From positions 7,249 to 71,248 of the forward strand of contig CAYZXL010000019.1 in NCBI GenBank assembly GCA_964482435.1: a stretch of DNA of 64,000 bases. Reading direction: 5' to 3'. Under the pieces are notes generated by a model that saw only the letters and a program-made list of their open reading frames with translations, was not told the DNA's origin and ran no database searches. Source of the stretch: CAYZXL01 sp964482435 (GTDB taxonomy: Bacteria; Auribacterota; JABMQX01). The translations under genes were made by a program, and so were the position numbers. Positions within the stretch are counted from its first letter, which is position 1, and each line of letters begins with the position of its first letter. Of the stretch, positions 25,511 to 33,665 are shown in pieces.

Positions 25511-27085
25511 GTGAAGAAAGTCGAGAGAGCACTTGTCAGCGTATCAAACAAGGAAGGAGTTGTGGAGTTCGCCCGGAAGCTCCATGAGATGGGCGTCGAG
25601 ATTATCTCAACCGGCGGGACCGCCAAGCTTCTCCGGGAATCCGGCATCCCCGTTACGAACGTCTCGGACTACACCGGCTCCCCGGAAATCCTCGACGGGC
25701 GAGTGAAGAGCCTTCATCCGAAAATCCACGGCGCCCTCCTCGGACTGCGCGACAACCCGCTCCATCAGAGAGAGATGGAGGAACACGGAATCAAGCCCAT
25801 TGATCTGGTTGTCGTGAATCTCTATCCGTTCGAGCAGACCGTCTCTCAGGAAGACGTTACCTTAGAGCAGGCCATCGAGAATATTGACATCGGCGGCCCT
25901 TCCATGATTCGCTCAGCCGCTAAGAACTACCAGGACGTGGCGGTGGTCGTTACCCCGGCACGCTATGGCGACGTGCTCGAGGACCTCCTCGCCAACGATG
26001 GCGCCATATCCAACGATTTGCGGCTGGCTCTCGCCGTCGAAGCTTTCGAGAGAACGGCCCACTACGACTCAATCATTTACACCTTTCTTGCCTCTCTTCA
26101 GAAGAAAAAGCAGCCCGCCGCCGTCAGCAAGCTCTCCCTCGAATATCTGAAGGTCATGGACCTTCGCTATGGCGAGAACCCGCACCAGAAAGCAGCCCTT
26201 TATCGAGAGAAAATCATCAGCGAGCCGTGTATCCCGGCGGCGGAACTGCTTCACGGGAAAGAGCTTTCCTTCAACAACATCCTCGACCTCGACGCCGCTT
26301 GCGAGTTAGTCAAGGAGTTCAGCGAGCCGACCGCTGTGATTATCAAGCATACTAACCCCTGCGGAGTCGCAATTGGCTCCTGCATCTTCGAGGCGTACAA
26401 AAAGGCGAGGGCGACCGACCCGGTTTCTGCGTTCGGGGGCGTCGTCGCCTTCAATAAGAGCATTGACCTCGAGACCGCCGACGAGCTCAACAAGACTTTC
26501 CTCGAGGCGATTCTCGCTCCCGGTTACAATTCGGATGCTCAGGAGCTCCTCAAGACAAAGACCCAGCGGCGCCTCGTCCTGTTAGAAGGGCTTGAGACCT
26601 GGCGCATGGTCGGGGGAACGACTCTTCCGGGCCGTGATTTGAGGAAAATCGTCGGCGGAATCCTCGCCCAGGACCGCGACCTTCTCACGGTCACCGAAAA
26701 GGATCTGCGGTGCGTGACAAAACGCGCGCCGACCGAGGAGGAGATGAAAGCCCTTCTCTTCGCCTGGAGGGTCGCCAAGCACGTCAAGTCCAATGCCATC
26801 GTCTATACGAACGTCACGGAGACCCTCGGAATCGGCGCCGGGCAGATGAGCCGGGTGGACTCGTCGCGCATCGCCGTCATGAAGGCTCAGAAGCCCCTGA
26901 AAGGAAGCGTCGTCGCATCCGACGCATTCTTCCCCTTCAGGGATGGAGTGGATGCCGCCGTGGAAGCGGGCGCGACAGCGATCATTCAGCCGGGCGGCTC
27001 GGTCCGCGACGAGGAATCCATCCAAGCCTGCGACGAGCACAACGTCGCCATGGTCTTCACCGGCATCCGCCATTTCCGGCATTAG
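25511..27085 (+). CDS. purH: Bifunctional AICAR transformylase/IMP cyclohydrolase
   Basis: A 524-residue PurH that formylates AICAR with 10-formyl-THF and closes the ring to IMP, the last two steps of purine synthesis. The N-terminal cyclohydrolase domain has ALVSVSNKEGVVEFARKL, STGGTAKLL and GRVKSLHPKIHG. The C-terminal transformylase domain has MDLRYGENPHQKAALY, the catalytic lysine-histidine region IIKHTNPCGVAIG, and SDAFFPFRDGVD. A GTG at 25511 is chosen because GGAG lies seven bases before it and other PurH proteins start about there; an ATG six codons earlier (25493) is the alternative. It uses AICAR, including that released by HisF. Confidence 0.95.
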   Translation: MKKVERALVSVSNKEGVVEFARKLHEMGVEIISTGGTAKLLRESGIPVTNVSDYTGSPEILDGRVKSLHPKIHGALLGLRDNPLHQREMEEHGIKPIDLVVVNLYPFEQTVSQEDVTLEQAIENIDIGGPSMIRSAAKNYQDVAVVVTPARYGDVLEDLLANDGAISNDLRLALAVEAFERTAHYDSIIYTFLASLQKKKQPAAVSKLSLEYLKVMDLRYGENPHQKAALYREKIISEPCIPAAELLHGKELSFNNILDLDAACELVKEFSEPTAVIIKHTNPCGVAIGSCIFEAYKKARATDPVSAFGGVVAFNKSIDLETADELNKTFLEAILAPGYNSDAQELLKTKTQRRLVLLEGLETWRMVGGTTLPGRDLRKIVGGILAQDRDLLTVTEKDLRCVTKRAPTEEEMKALLFAWRVAKHVKSNAIVYTNVTETLGIGAGQMSRVDSSRIAVMKAQKPLKGSVVASDAFFPFRDGVDAAVEAGATAIIQPGGSVRDEESIQACDEHNVAMVFTGIRHFRH

Positions 27086-27180
27086 CGCAGAAGGCATTGA
27101 ACGCCCCGCACCATTCACAACTCTGCCCGCGCTCCCCGGCTTCCTGCTGGCACGACCTGTCGCCGCCTCATGCCCGAATA

Positions 27181-27555
27181 TTATTCCGAGTAGCTCAGGA
27201 TGTGGCCCGGAATCGAACACGTGGGGAGCTCGCCGGCATTTCCGTAAGTATATGTCCCTCCCGCCGGGCACTTCGGGCCGCCTCGCTTCATATACAAGTC
27301 CACCCCGCCCTTCTTGATCGCCTCCCCGTCTTGCTTTTTATGCTCAATCACCCACTGCTCCTTGGCGGCATCAATCCACGCAAGATTCGCGATGCATTGT
27401 TCGGCGTCCTGCTGTTCGCGCGAGAGCGCAGGAGAAGCCGACTTCTCCTGGCTCGCAATGATCGGCGGGGCCATTTCGCATCCGGTCTGAAGCAGAAGAG
27501 CGAAAAACAGGAGCCCCACGGTTGCAGGCAGCAGATGGATTTTGTACACTTTCAT
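27181..27555 (-). CDS. Lipoprotein with pseudopilin-like globular domain
   Basis: A 124-residue protein. A signal peptide ends at LLQTGC (Cys26), a slightly non-canonical lipobox. The mature part matches the C-terminal globular region of pilin/GspG-like proteins: QCIANLAWIDAAKEQWVIEH, then VDLYMKRGGPKCPAGGTYTY and PTCSIPGHILS. In those proteins the domain follows a prepilin N-terminal helix cut by PilD (G|FTLIE-type), which is absent here. It therefore looks like a pilin head moved onto a lipid anchor. ATG at 27555 has a GGAGG site. The gene stands alone between purH and purD on the opposite strand. Confidence 0.75.
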   Translation of the reverse strand: MKVYKIHLLPATVGLLFFALLLQTGCEMAPPIIASQEKSASPALSREQQDAEQCIANLAWIDAAKEQWVIEHKKQDGEAIKKGGVDLYMKRGGPKCPAGGTYTYGNAGELPTCSIPGHILSYSE

Positions 27556-27874
27556 TGGCGCCTCCGAAGATAGAATTACCCCGCCTCCGTATCTTGGTGG
27601 CAGATGGCGGGCCTGGTTCGCGCAACGCCCGGTCGGACCCCGACGGTCTATATCCGTCCAGCAACGTTGCGTTGCGCAATTACCCCCAAGGGAAGTCAAC
27701 CCGGCGTAACGGGAGGGGGAGAGCAACATTAGTGCCAAATGGTTTGCTGTCACGTCGCTCGGCTGAGGGCCTCCAGGGGCCTTTTGCCGGTCGGTGGCGC
27801 GCCAGAACTGGCCGCGAGTCGCGTGCACGCATCCGAAGAGGCAGTGGCGCCATCGTGACGCATCGGAGGAACAG

Positions 27875-29146
27875 GTGAGACTGCTTGTCGTCGGAACTGG
27901 AGGCAGAGAGCATACGCTTGTCTGGAAGATTGCTCAAAGCCCCCTCATCAAGAAAATCTTCTGTGCTCCGGGAAACGGCGGAATCCGAAAGCTGGCCGAA
28001 TGCGTGAGCATTTCTGCATCGGACATTTCGGGCCTTGTCGATTTCGCCGGGAAGGAGCGAATTGACCTGACCGTCGTCGGCCCCGAGGCGCCGCTGGCTT
28101 CGGGAATCGCCAATGAGTTTCTCAAGCGCGGCCTGCAGGTTTTCGGGCCGACTCGGGCTGCCACGCGACTGGAAGCAAGCAAGGTCTTCGCCAAAGAAAT
28201 GATGGTCAAGTACCGCGTGCCGACGGCCGCTCACGAAGTCTTCACGGATGCGGAGAAAGCGCTCGCTCACGTCCGAAAGCGAGAACCGCCTATGGTGGTA
28301 AAGGCGGATGGACTGGCAGCCGGGAAAGGGGCGATCGTCTGCCGGACGAGAGAAGAAGCGAAACGGGCGATTCACCTCATCATGGTTCAGAGAGAGTTCG
28401 GCGAATCCGGCGACCAGGTGATTGTCGAGGATTGCTTAGTCGGAGAAGAGGCTTCGCTCTTAGCTTTCACCGACGGACTTACCGTTCTCCCGATGGATTC
28501 CGCCCAGGACCACAAGCCCGTCTTCGATAACGACGAGGGGCCGAACACCGGCGGCATGGGCGCCTACTCGCCCGCCCCCGTCGTGACGCCCGACATTCAT
28601 CGGCGGATCAATGACGAGATTTTGACTCCGACAATTAGAGGTCTCGCCGCTGAAGGAATTGAGTACAAAGGCGTCCTGTACGCAGGGCTTATGATAGACG
28701 ACGACGGGCCAAAAGTCCTCGAGTTCAACGCGCGGTTCGGCGACCCCGAGACGCAAGCCACTTTGCCCCGCCTTGAAAACGACCTGGTTGAGGTGATGAA
28801 CGCAGTCATTGACGGACGCCTCTCGGAAATCGAGTTGAAATGGGCTTCGGAATCCGCGGTGTGCGTTGTGATGGCTTCCGGGGGCTATCCGGGCGCGTAT
28901 GAGAAGGGAAAAGTCATCAGCGGCCTGGATTCCGTAACGGACGCCTCCGTCGTAGTTTTTCATGCCGGGACGAAACTTCTCAACGATGGGCGAGTCGTTA
29001 CCGACGGCGGAAGGGTGCTGGGAGTTACAGGTCTTGGCGAGACAATTTCCGAGGCGATGGAACGCACTTACGCGGCGGTCCGAAAAATCCATTTCGACGG
29101 CGTGCACTTCAGAAAAGACATCGGAGCAAAGGCTCTGCGCCGGTAG
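27875..29146 (+). CDS. purD: Phosphoribosylamine-glycine ligase
   Basis: A 423-residue PurD (GAR synthetase). It joins glycine to phosphoribosylamine with ATP in purine synthesis. The N-terminal domain has LLVVGTGGREHTL and DLTVVGPEAPLASGI. The ATP-grasp domain has KADGLAAGKGAIVC, DHKPVFDNDEGPNTGGMGAY and LEFNARFGDPETQ, where acidic residues bind Mg-ATP. The GTG at 27875 is preceded by GGAGGA, and the conserved domain starts immediately. It is followed 76 bases later by purE, with a dispersed repeat fragment in the spacer. Confidence 0.95.
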   Translation: MRLLVVGTGGREHTLVWKIAQSPLIKKIFCAPGNGGIRKLAECVSISASDISGLVDFAGKERIDLTVVGPEAPLASGIANEFLKRGLQVFGPTRAATRLEASKVFAKEMMVKYRVPTAAHEVFTDAEKALAHVRKREPPMVVKADGLAAGKGAIVCRTREEAKRAIHLIMVQREFGESGDQVIVEDCLVGEEASLLAFTDGLTVLPMDSAQDHKPVFDNDEGPNTGGMGAYSPAPVVTPDIHRRINDEILTPTIRGLAAEGIEYKGVLYAGLMIDDDGPKVLEFNARFGDPETQATLPRLENDLVEVMNAVIDGRLSEIELKWASESAVCVVMASGGYPGAYEKGKVISGLDSVTDASVVVFHAGTKLLNDGRVVTDGGRVLGVTGLGETISEAMERTYAAVRKIHFDGVHFRKDIGAKALRR

Positions 29147-29151
29147 GAGCC

Positions 29152-29183
29152 AAACCGCATAGAGCGCAGAGGGCGCAGAGAAA
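29152..29183. repeat. Dispersed GCGCAGAG-type repeat fragment
   Basis: The purD-purE spacer contains CGCATAGAGCGCAGAGGGCG followed by CAGAGAAAG. This text belongs to the same class of short A/G-rich repeats as the one at 56016-56044 on the opposite strand (CTCTGTGTTCTCTGCGGTGA). Confidence 0.45.
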
Positions 29184-29222
29184 GACCTTTTGTGACCAAC
29201 ATTTTCTTCGAGGAGAGGACAC

Positions 29223-29723
29223 GTGGCTCATAAGGCAGTGGTGGGTTTTCTTGTCGGGAGCAAATCCGATCTGAAGTTCGTCGAGAAAGCAGTGCAGCTT
29301 CTTGAGGAGTTCGGGATACCGTACGACCTTCAGGTCATCTCCGCTCACAGGACTCCGGACCGAGCCGCTCAGTATGCTCAGGACGCTGAGGCTGCTGGCT
29401 TGAAGGTCATAATTGCCGCGGCTGGTGCTGCCGCTCACCTCGCCGGGGCCATCGCCTCTCGCACGACTTTGCCAGTCATCGGCGTGCCAATCCCATCCAG
29501 CGAGCTGAAAGGACTCGATTCATTGCTCTCGACAGTCCAGATGCCTTCCGGGATTCCCGTTGCGACAGTGGCAATTGGAGAATCCGGCGCCGTCAACGCC
29601 GCCGTCCTCACCGCAGAAATTCTCGCCCTTTCGGATTCGCTCTTGACCGACAGACTTCGTCAGTATCGCAAGCGACTGGCCGAAAAGGTCGCAAAAGACG
29701 CTCCTCCCGCACGCGAAGAATAG
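29223..29723 (+). CDS. purE: N5-carboxyaminoimidazole ribonucleotide mutase
   Basis: A 166-residue class I PurE that moves the carboxyl group of N5-CAIR to give CAIR. Key motifs are GFLVGSKSDLKFVEKA (phosphate and substrate loop), VISAHRTPDRA with the catalytic histidine, and IIAAAGAAAHLAGAIAS. The usual GSxSD start reads GSKSD here. The GTG at 29223 follows GAGGAGAGG. It lies 76 bases after purD. No purK is nearby. Confidence 0.95.
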   Translation: MAHKAVVGFLVGSKSDLKFVEKAVQLLEEFGIPYDLQVISAHRTPDRAAQYAQDAEAAGLKVIIAAAGAAAHLAGAIASRTTLPVIGVPIPSSELKGLDSLLSTVQMPSGIPVATVAIGESGAVNAAVLTAEILALSDSLLTDRLRQYRKRLAEKVAKDAPPAREE

Positions 29724-29810
29724 ATCCAGCCGACGCGTTCCCCCCGCTGTCCCCGGTCTGCCCCATCGCTCGGTCGGTGCTTCTTCCACCTGACTCCGCG
29801 CAAATCCTCG

Positions 29811-29855
29811 TCGAAAAAAGAAAAGCCACACACGCTCACAATTGCGCGCGTGGCT
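29811..29855 (-). terminator. Rho-independent terminator of the small lipoprotein gene
   Basis: Read on the minus strand, a 12-pair stem (AGCCACGCGCGC with GCGTGTGTGGCT, two G-U pairs; plus-strand 29824-29855) is followed by TTTTCTTTTTTC. It lies between the convergent purE and small lipoprotein genes. Confidence 0.7.
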
Positions 29856-29927
29856 CTCAAACCTCTGCCAGCGGGAAACTCCTCAGAAGCCATCCGTCGC
29901 CGAGCTTTTGAGCAACCGAACCGGCGA

Positions 29928-30089
29928 CTACTTAATGTCTGCCATTGTGCCCAGCCCGTCGTCATCTAAGAGGATGACGCGAGTATATTCGGACATCTCC
30001 AAGACGTGTTGTTTCGCCTCATAGCAGCCGGAGGCAAAGATTCCCGTCGCCAGAAGAACCGCCAGAAGCAGTAACAGTTTCCGTATCAT
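29928..30089 (-). CDS. Small lipoprotein (53 residues)
   Basis: The ATG at 30089 has AAGGAG upstream and opens a short frame, MIRKLLLLLAVLLATGIFAS, with the lipobox cysteine at residue 22 (FASGC). The mature peptide has only about 32 residues (CYEAKQHVLEMSEYTRVILL, then DDDGLGTMADIK), acidic at its end. The strong ribosome site, lipoprotein signal and a good terminator just downstream support a real gene. No family is recognised. Lpp-like structural lipoproteins are of similar size, but no heptad pattern is convincing. Confidence 0.7.
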   Translation of the reverse strand: MIRKLLLLLAVLLATGIFASGCYEAKQHVLEMSEYTRVILLDDDGLGTMADIK

Positions 30090-30676
30090 GAATTTCACTC
30101 CTTTTCAGCCCGTGAAATGTCCAAATCGAAGTTCGATGTTCGAGAACCCACAAGGTTTCCTGCGTGTCGCTCGCGGCCAATTCTTCCCGAAGCCGCGCCC
30201 GGGCGTTGATGCAGCCCGGCGCAAAACCATCTTCATCTTCTTAGATAAGTTAGACCATCCCGGCGGCAAATGCAAGCCCTTTTTGTGAGAAGGTGTGGCT
30301 ACGCTCTCGAGGGCGGGTTTTGCGGGTCTTGGGCCATTGGTCCTGTGGCAGCCAGGAGGCTCAACGCCGCCCCGCGGAAGCCGGTCTGTCCTGAGGGCAT
30401 AAGCCCGCTTGTGGCGACGATGGCGCCACTTGGCGAGAGCAAACGGAATTCCAACATAACTCCTCTCGCAAAGCCGCAGAGAATGGGGGCCTGCTGCCCC
30501 CTCGCGCGCATTCCTCTGTCGCCACGGGTCGCCGATCCGACGCCTCCCCACTGAGACGCATCCACACGCTCAGCAGGAGGTGGCTTGAAGTTCAAGGCTT
30601 GTCGAGGTATATTTGTGCGTTGGTAAGCCGGCTTTGGTCGCGGCTTTCAGAATGACAGCGATGGAGGAATCAAAGA
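30090..30676. other. Intergenic region before the second TIM-barrel gene
   Basis: A divergent gap of 587 bases. Open frames cross it on both strands, but their composition is low-complexity arginine/proline and they lack ribosome sites. No RNA gene or named repeat was recognised. It ends with TTTCAGAATGACAGCGATGG just before the ribosome site of the next gene; a similar GCATGACAGCGATGG occurs at about 21147. Confidence 0.4.
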
Positions 30677-31573
30677 ATGGCGATGAATCAGACGAGACGC
30701 GAGTTTTTTCGACGAGGAGCCCTGGTAGCCGCAGGCACAGCGGCTGGTTTGGCTTCTGGAGGAGCACCGGGCATCGAGCCGATTGTCAGGAAAGGAGGCG
30801 GGCGGTTGAAGCTGAGTTGTTGCGCGTATTCGTACCGGCAGTTTCTTTCTGGAGAGAATAAGACGATGACGCTCGACGATTTCATTGACACAGCGACGGA
30901 GATGGGGCTGGATGGCGTGGAGCTTACGTCGTACTATTTCCCCCAGCCGGTAGCTGCTGAATATCTCAATCATCTGAAACGGAAATGCTTTGTCCTCGGG
31001 CTTGACATTTCGGGGACGGCCGTCGGCAATAATTTCTGTAGTCCCCCAGGAGAGCAGCGCGAGAAAAATGTCGCTCAGATAAAGGAGTGGGTGGACCATT
31101 CGGCGGCGCTCGGTGCGGCGTGCATGCGGGTTTTCGGAGGGAACGTTCCGAAAGAGTTTTCGCTGGAGGAGGCGCAGAAGTGGACCATCGAGTGCATTGA
31201 GGAATGCTGCGAGTATTCGGGAAAGCGGGGCGTGTTTCTGGCGATGGAAAATCACGGTGGGATAACGGCGACTCCGAAAGAGATGCTGCCGATTGTGCAG
31301 GGGGTGAAGTCGGAATGGTTTGGCGTGAATCTCGACACGGGAAATTTCCGGACGCCGGACCCATATGCGGATTTGGCGACGATGGCGCGATACGCGGTGA
31401 CGACGCACGTCAAGACGCAGGTCGGCGGAAAGCCCGCGGATTACAAGCGAATTGTCGAGATTCTTCGGAATGCGGGTTATCGCGGATACCTGTCGTTAGA
31501 GTACGAGGACAAGGAGGACCCGAGGACGGCTGTCCCAAGGATAATGCGGATTCTGAGGGACGTGCTTGGCTGA
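30677..31573 (+). CDS. Tat-exported TIM-barrel sugar isomerase/epimerase-like protein
   Basis: A 298-residue xylose-isomerase-like TIM barrel with a twin-arginine signal (NQTRREFFRRGALVAAGTAA). Metal-site positions are visible in GLDGVELTSYYFP, FLAMENHGGI (Glu and His), GVNLDTGNF (Asp), THVKTQ (His) and YLSLEYEDKEDP (final Glu). Two cysteines, LSCCAYSYRQF, precede strand 1. Proteins of this type in PVC and Bacteroidota genomes are often encoded near DUF1080 and Gfo/Idh/MocA genes and may act on keto-sugars. The DUF1080 gene lies 700 bases downstream. ATG at 30677 follows GGAGGA. Confidence 0.85.
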   Translation: MAMNQTRREFFRRGALVAAGTAAGLASGGAPGIEPIVRKGGGRLKLSCCAYSYRQFLSGENKTMTLDDFIDTATEMGLDGVELTSYYFPQPVAAEYLNHLKRKCFVLGLDISGTAVGNNFCSPPGEQREKNVAQIKEWVDHSAALGAACMRVFGGNVPKEFSLEEAQKWTIECIEECCEYSGKRGVFLAMENHGGITATPKEMLPIVQGVKSEWFGVNLDTGNFRTPDPYADLATMARYAVTTHVKTQVGGKPADYKRIVEILRNAGYRGYLSLEYEDKEDPRTAVPRIMRILRDVLG

Positions 31574-31718
31574 GAGCGCTGCGGCCCGAAGGTGCCGCTT
31601 CTGAAAAGCGCGGAGGATTCACCCCAGCGCGGTTTGGTGGGTGAGCTTTGTTCGGTTGAGAGAGACGGCCGGAGTGGCAAGACGGCTCCGGCCATTCGGC
31701 GTTTTGGGAGGAAAAGAG

Positions 31719-32144
31719 ATGGCGATGCTGATTTTCAAGAATGGTCCGAAGGCGGGGGAGACGTATCGGCTGGGTCGTGGCGTAATCACGGCTGGTCGAG
31801 CTCCCCATAACCCGATTCAGATTCTCGACTCAAAAGCCTCGAAGGTGCATTTTCAGATAAAGCAGGTGGGAGATGAGTACGAGGTTACTGACCTGAAAAG
31901 CACCAATGGGGTGTTCGTGAACGACGAGAAGGTGAGCTGCGTTTCGCTGAAGGACTGGGACGAAATTCGCGTCGGGGATACGGTCATGGCGTACCTTGGC
32001 TCCGACGTGAATCTCGACCATCTTCCCGATGGCTTTCCGAAGTACAAGATTGCGTCCATGCGGACACGCATCGAGGAGACGGTCTGGGAGAGACCAAAGA
32101 AAAAGCCCGAGACGCTGAGCGATTGGAAAAGGGATAAGGAGTGA
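31719..32144 (+). CDS. FHA-domain protein
   Basis: A 141-residue cytoplasmic protein consisting of one forkhead-associated domain. The phosphothreonine-binding pattern is present: GRAPHNPIQI (Gly-Arg), DSKASKVHFQI (Ser and His) and DLKSTNGVFVN (Asn-Gly). It would bind a threonine-phosphorylated partner, yet no Ser/Thr kinase is encoded in the window. The C-terminal 35 residues are basic and proline-containing (ERPKKKPETLSDWKRDKE). The start at 31719 is chosen for its GGAGGA site. It lies between the TIM-barrel and DUF1080 genes, all on the same strand. Confidence 0.88.
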   Translation: MAMLIFKNGPKAGETYRLGRGVITAGRAPHNPIQILDSKASKVHFQIKQVGDEYEVTDLKSTNGVFVNDEKVSCVSLKDWDEIRVGDTVMAYLGSDVNLDHLPDGFPKYKIASMRTRIEETVWERPKKKPETLSDWKRDKE

Positions 32145-32274
32145 ATATCTCGACTCGGGGGGCGGGATGAACTCGCGGACGGAGTGCCCGAGCTTGAGAT
32201 TCCAATCAGAGCAAGAACGCTTTGTGTTTTAGGCGAAAAAACAACCTGACAGTCCAATGAAAGGGGGCGGAAAG

Positions 32275-33492
32275 ATGAAAAGAACGTTGTGTAGGCGCCA
32301 ACTGTGGGTTTGCTGCGCGTTGACGGCAGTGCTTCTTGGGTTGAGCGTGCCGTGCGCGGGAGGCGAACTCAACAAGTTGTCGAAGGAAGAAATTGCGGAA
32401 GGATGGATTCTCCTTTTCGACGGCGAGACGCTCTACGGATGGGAGACGCACGGCGACTGCAAGTGGAAGGCGGTGGATGGCACGCTCATGTGCGACACCG
32501 GGACGGACGGCTGGCTCGGAACCACGACGGAATTTACCGATTTCATTCTCAAGCTCCAGTACCGTATCAGCGCCAACGGCAACAGCGGCATCTTCTTCCG
32601 GTCGGACAAGGGGCCGCAGCCGTGGGTGACCGGGTACGAGATGCAAATCTGGGATAAGGACGAAAACAATCCCACGGGCAGCATCTACAACGCTCTGAAA
32701 GCCCAGCACCCGGGAGGGAAGCTCGTTACCGACGTCGAGAAGTGGCAGGACGTCGAGATTGTGGCGGACGGGCAGCACCTGACTGTGACGCTCAACGGGA
32801 CGAAGGTCGTTGACGGGAACGATACCAGGTGCCAGCGGGGCGTGATTGGCGTCCAGTATCATTATGCGAACATGAAGGTGGAGTTCCGGGACATCCGACT
32901 CAAGCCGCTTGGGCTGAAGCCCATCTTCAACGGAAAGGACCTCGCGGGCTGGAGCATCCTCCCCGACCATAAATCGGTCTTCAGCGTCACGCCGGAGGGA
33001 TGGCTGAACATCAAGAACGGAAACGGGCAGATTGAGACCACCGACGTGTGGGATGATTTCGTCCTCCAGCTCGACATCATTTCCAACGGCAAGCAGCTCA
33101 ACAGCGGCGTTTTCTTCCGCGGTGACAAAGGAGGATTCTGGACGGGATACGAAATCCAGATTCGAAACCAGTGGGAAGGAGAAGACCGGACCAAACCAGT
33201 GGATTTCGGGACGGGTGGCGTTTACTTCTATTGCCCGGCGAGGAAAGTTGTCCCGAGTGATAGGGAATGGTTCAAAGACACCATCGTCGCTCACGGAAAT
33301 CACATGGCGGTCTGGGTCAACGGCTACATGGTGAGCCAGTTTACCGACACGCGACCCCTCGGGAAAAACGCCCGGCAGAACTGTCGGCTCGAAGCCGGGA
33401 CGATAAGCCTCCAGGGACACGACCCGACGACGGACCTTTCGTTCCGGAACATCAAGATTGCGGGATATCCCGCGGCGAAGAAGGCGGAGTGA
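32275..33492 (+). CDS. Secreted protein with two DUF1080 (3-keto-disaccharide hydrolase-type) domains
   Basis: A 405-residue protein with a signal peptide (WVCCALTAVLLGLSVPCAGG). Two concanavalin-like DUF1080 domains follow. Domain 1 (about 35-205): GWILLFDGETLYGWETHGD, SGIFFRSD, TGYEMQIWD. Domain 2 (about 212-395): LKPIFNGKDLAGWSILPD, SGVFFRGDKG, TGYEIQIRN. DUF1080 proteins have been linked to hydrolysis of 3-keto-glycosides, made when a Gfo/Idh/MocA-type or other dehydrogenase oxidises a glycoside. The duplicated form may bind or cleave a longer substrate. The ATG at 32275 follows GGGGG; an earlier ATG at 32257 lacks a ribosome site. Confidence 0.85.
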   Translation: MKRTLCRRQLWVCCALTAVLLGLSVPCAGGELNKLSKEEIAEGWILLFDGETLYGWETHGDCKWKAVDGTLMCDTGTDGWLGTTTEFTDFILKLQYRISANGNSGIFFRSDKGPQPWVTGYEMQIWDKDENNPTGSIYNALKAQHPGGKLVTDVEKWQDVEIVADGQHLTVTLNGTKVVDGNDTRCQRGVIGVQYHYANMKVEFRDIRLKPLGLKPIFNGKDLAGWSILPDHKSVFSVTPEGWLNIKNGNGQIETTDVWDDFVLQLDIISNGKQLNSGVFFRGDKGGFWTGYEIQIRNQWEGEDRTKPVDFGTGGVYFYCPARKVVPSDREWFKDTIVAHGNHMAVWVNGYMVSQFTDTRPLGKNARQNCRLEAGTISLQGHDPTTDLSFRNIKIAGYPAAKKAE

Positions 33493-33665
33493 GTCAAGGG
33501 CGCAACGCGCCGTAGGATAGGTTTTGACATCGCGCAGGCTCGTGACGCGGAGCTTCGATGAGTTCTCGTCCCGAGCCCGCGAATTTTTTCAAGCGGTTGC
33601 GCAGTCCAGCAAAGCTTTCGGCGGCCGTTGCCAAGGGCGGATGCAGCACACAACTGGAACTCAGG

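Noticed and set aside
30105..30551. 148-codon minus-strand frame before the TIM-barrel gene
   Set aside because: Arginine/proline-rich, no ribosome site, no recognisable motif.
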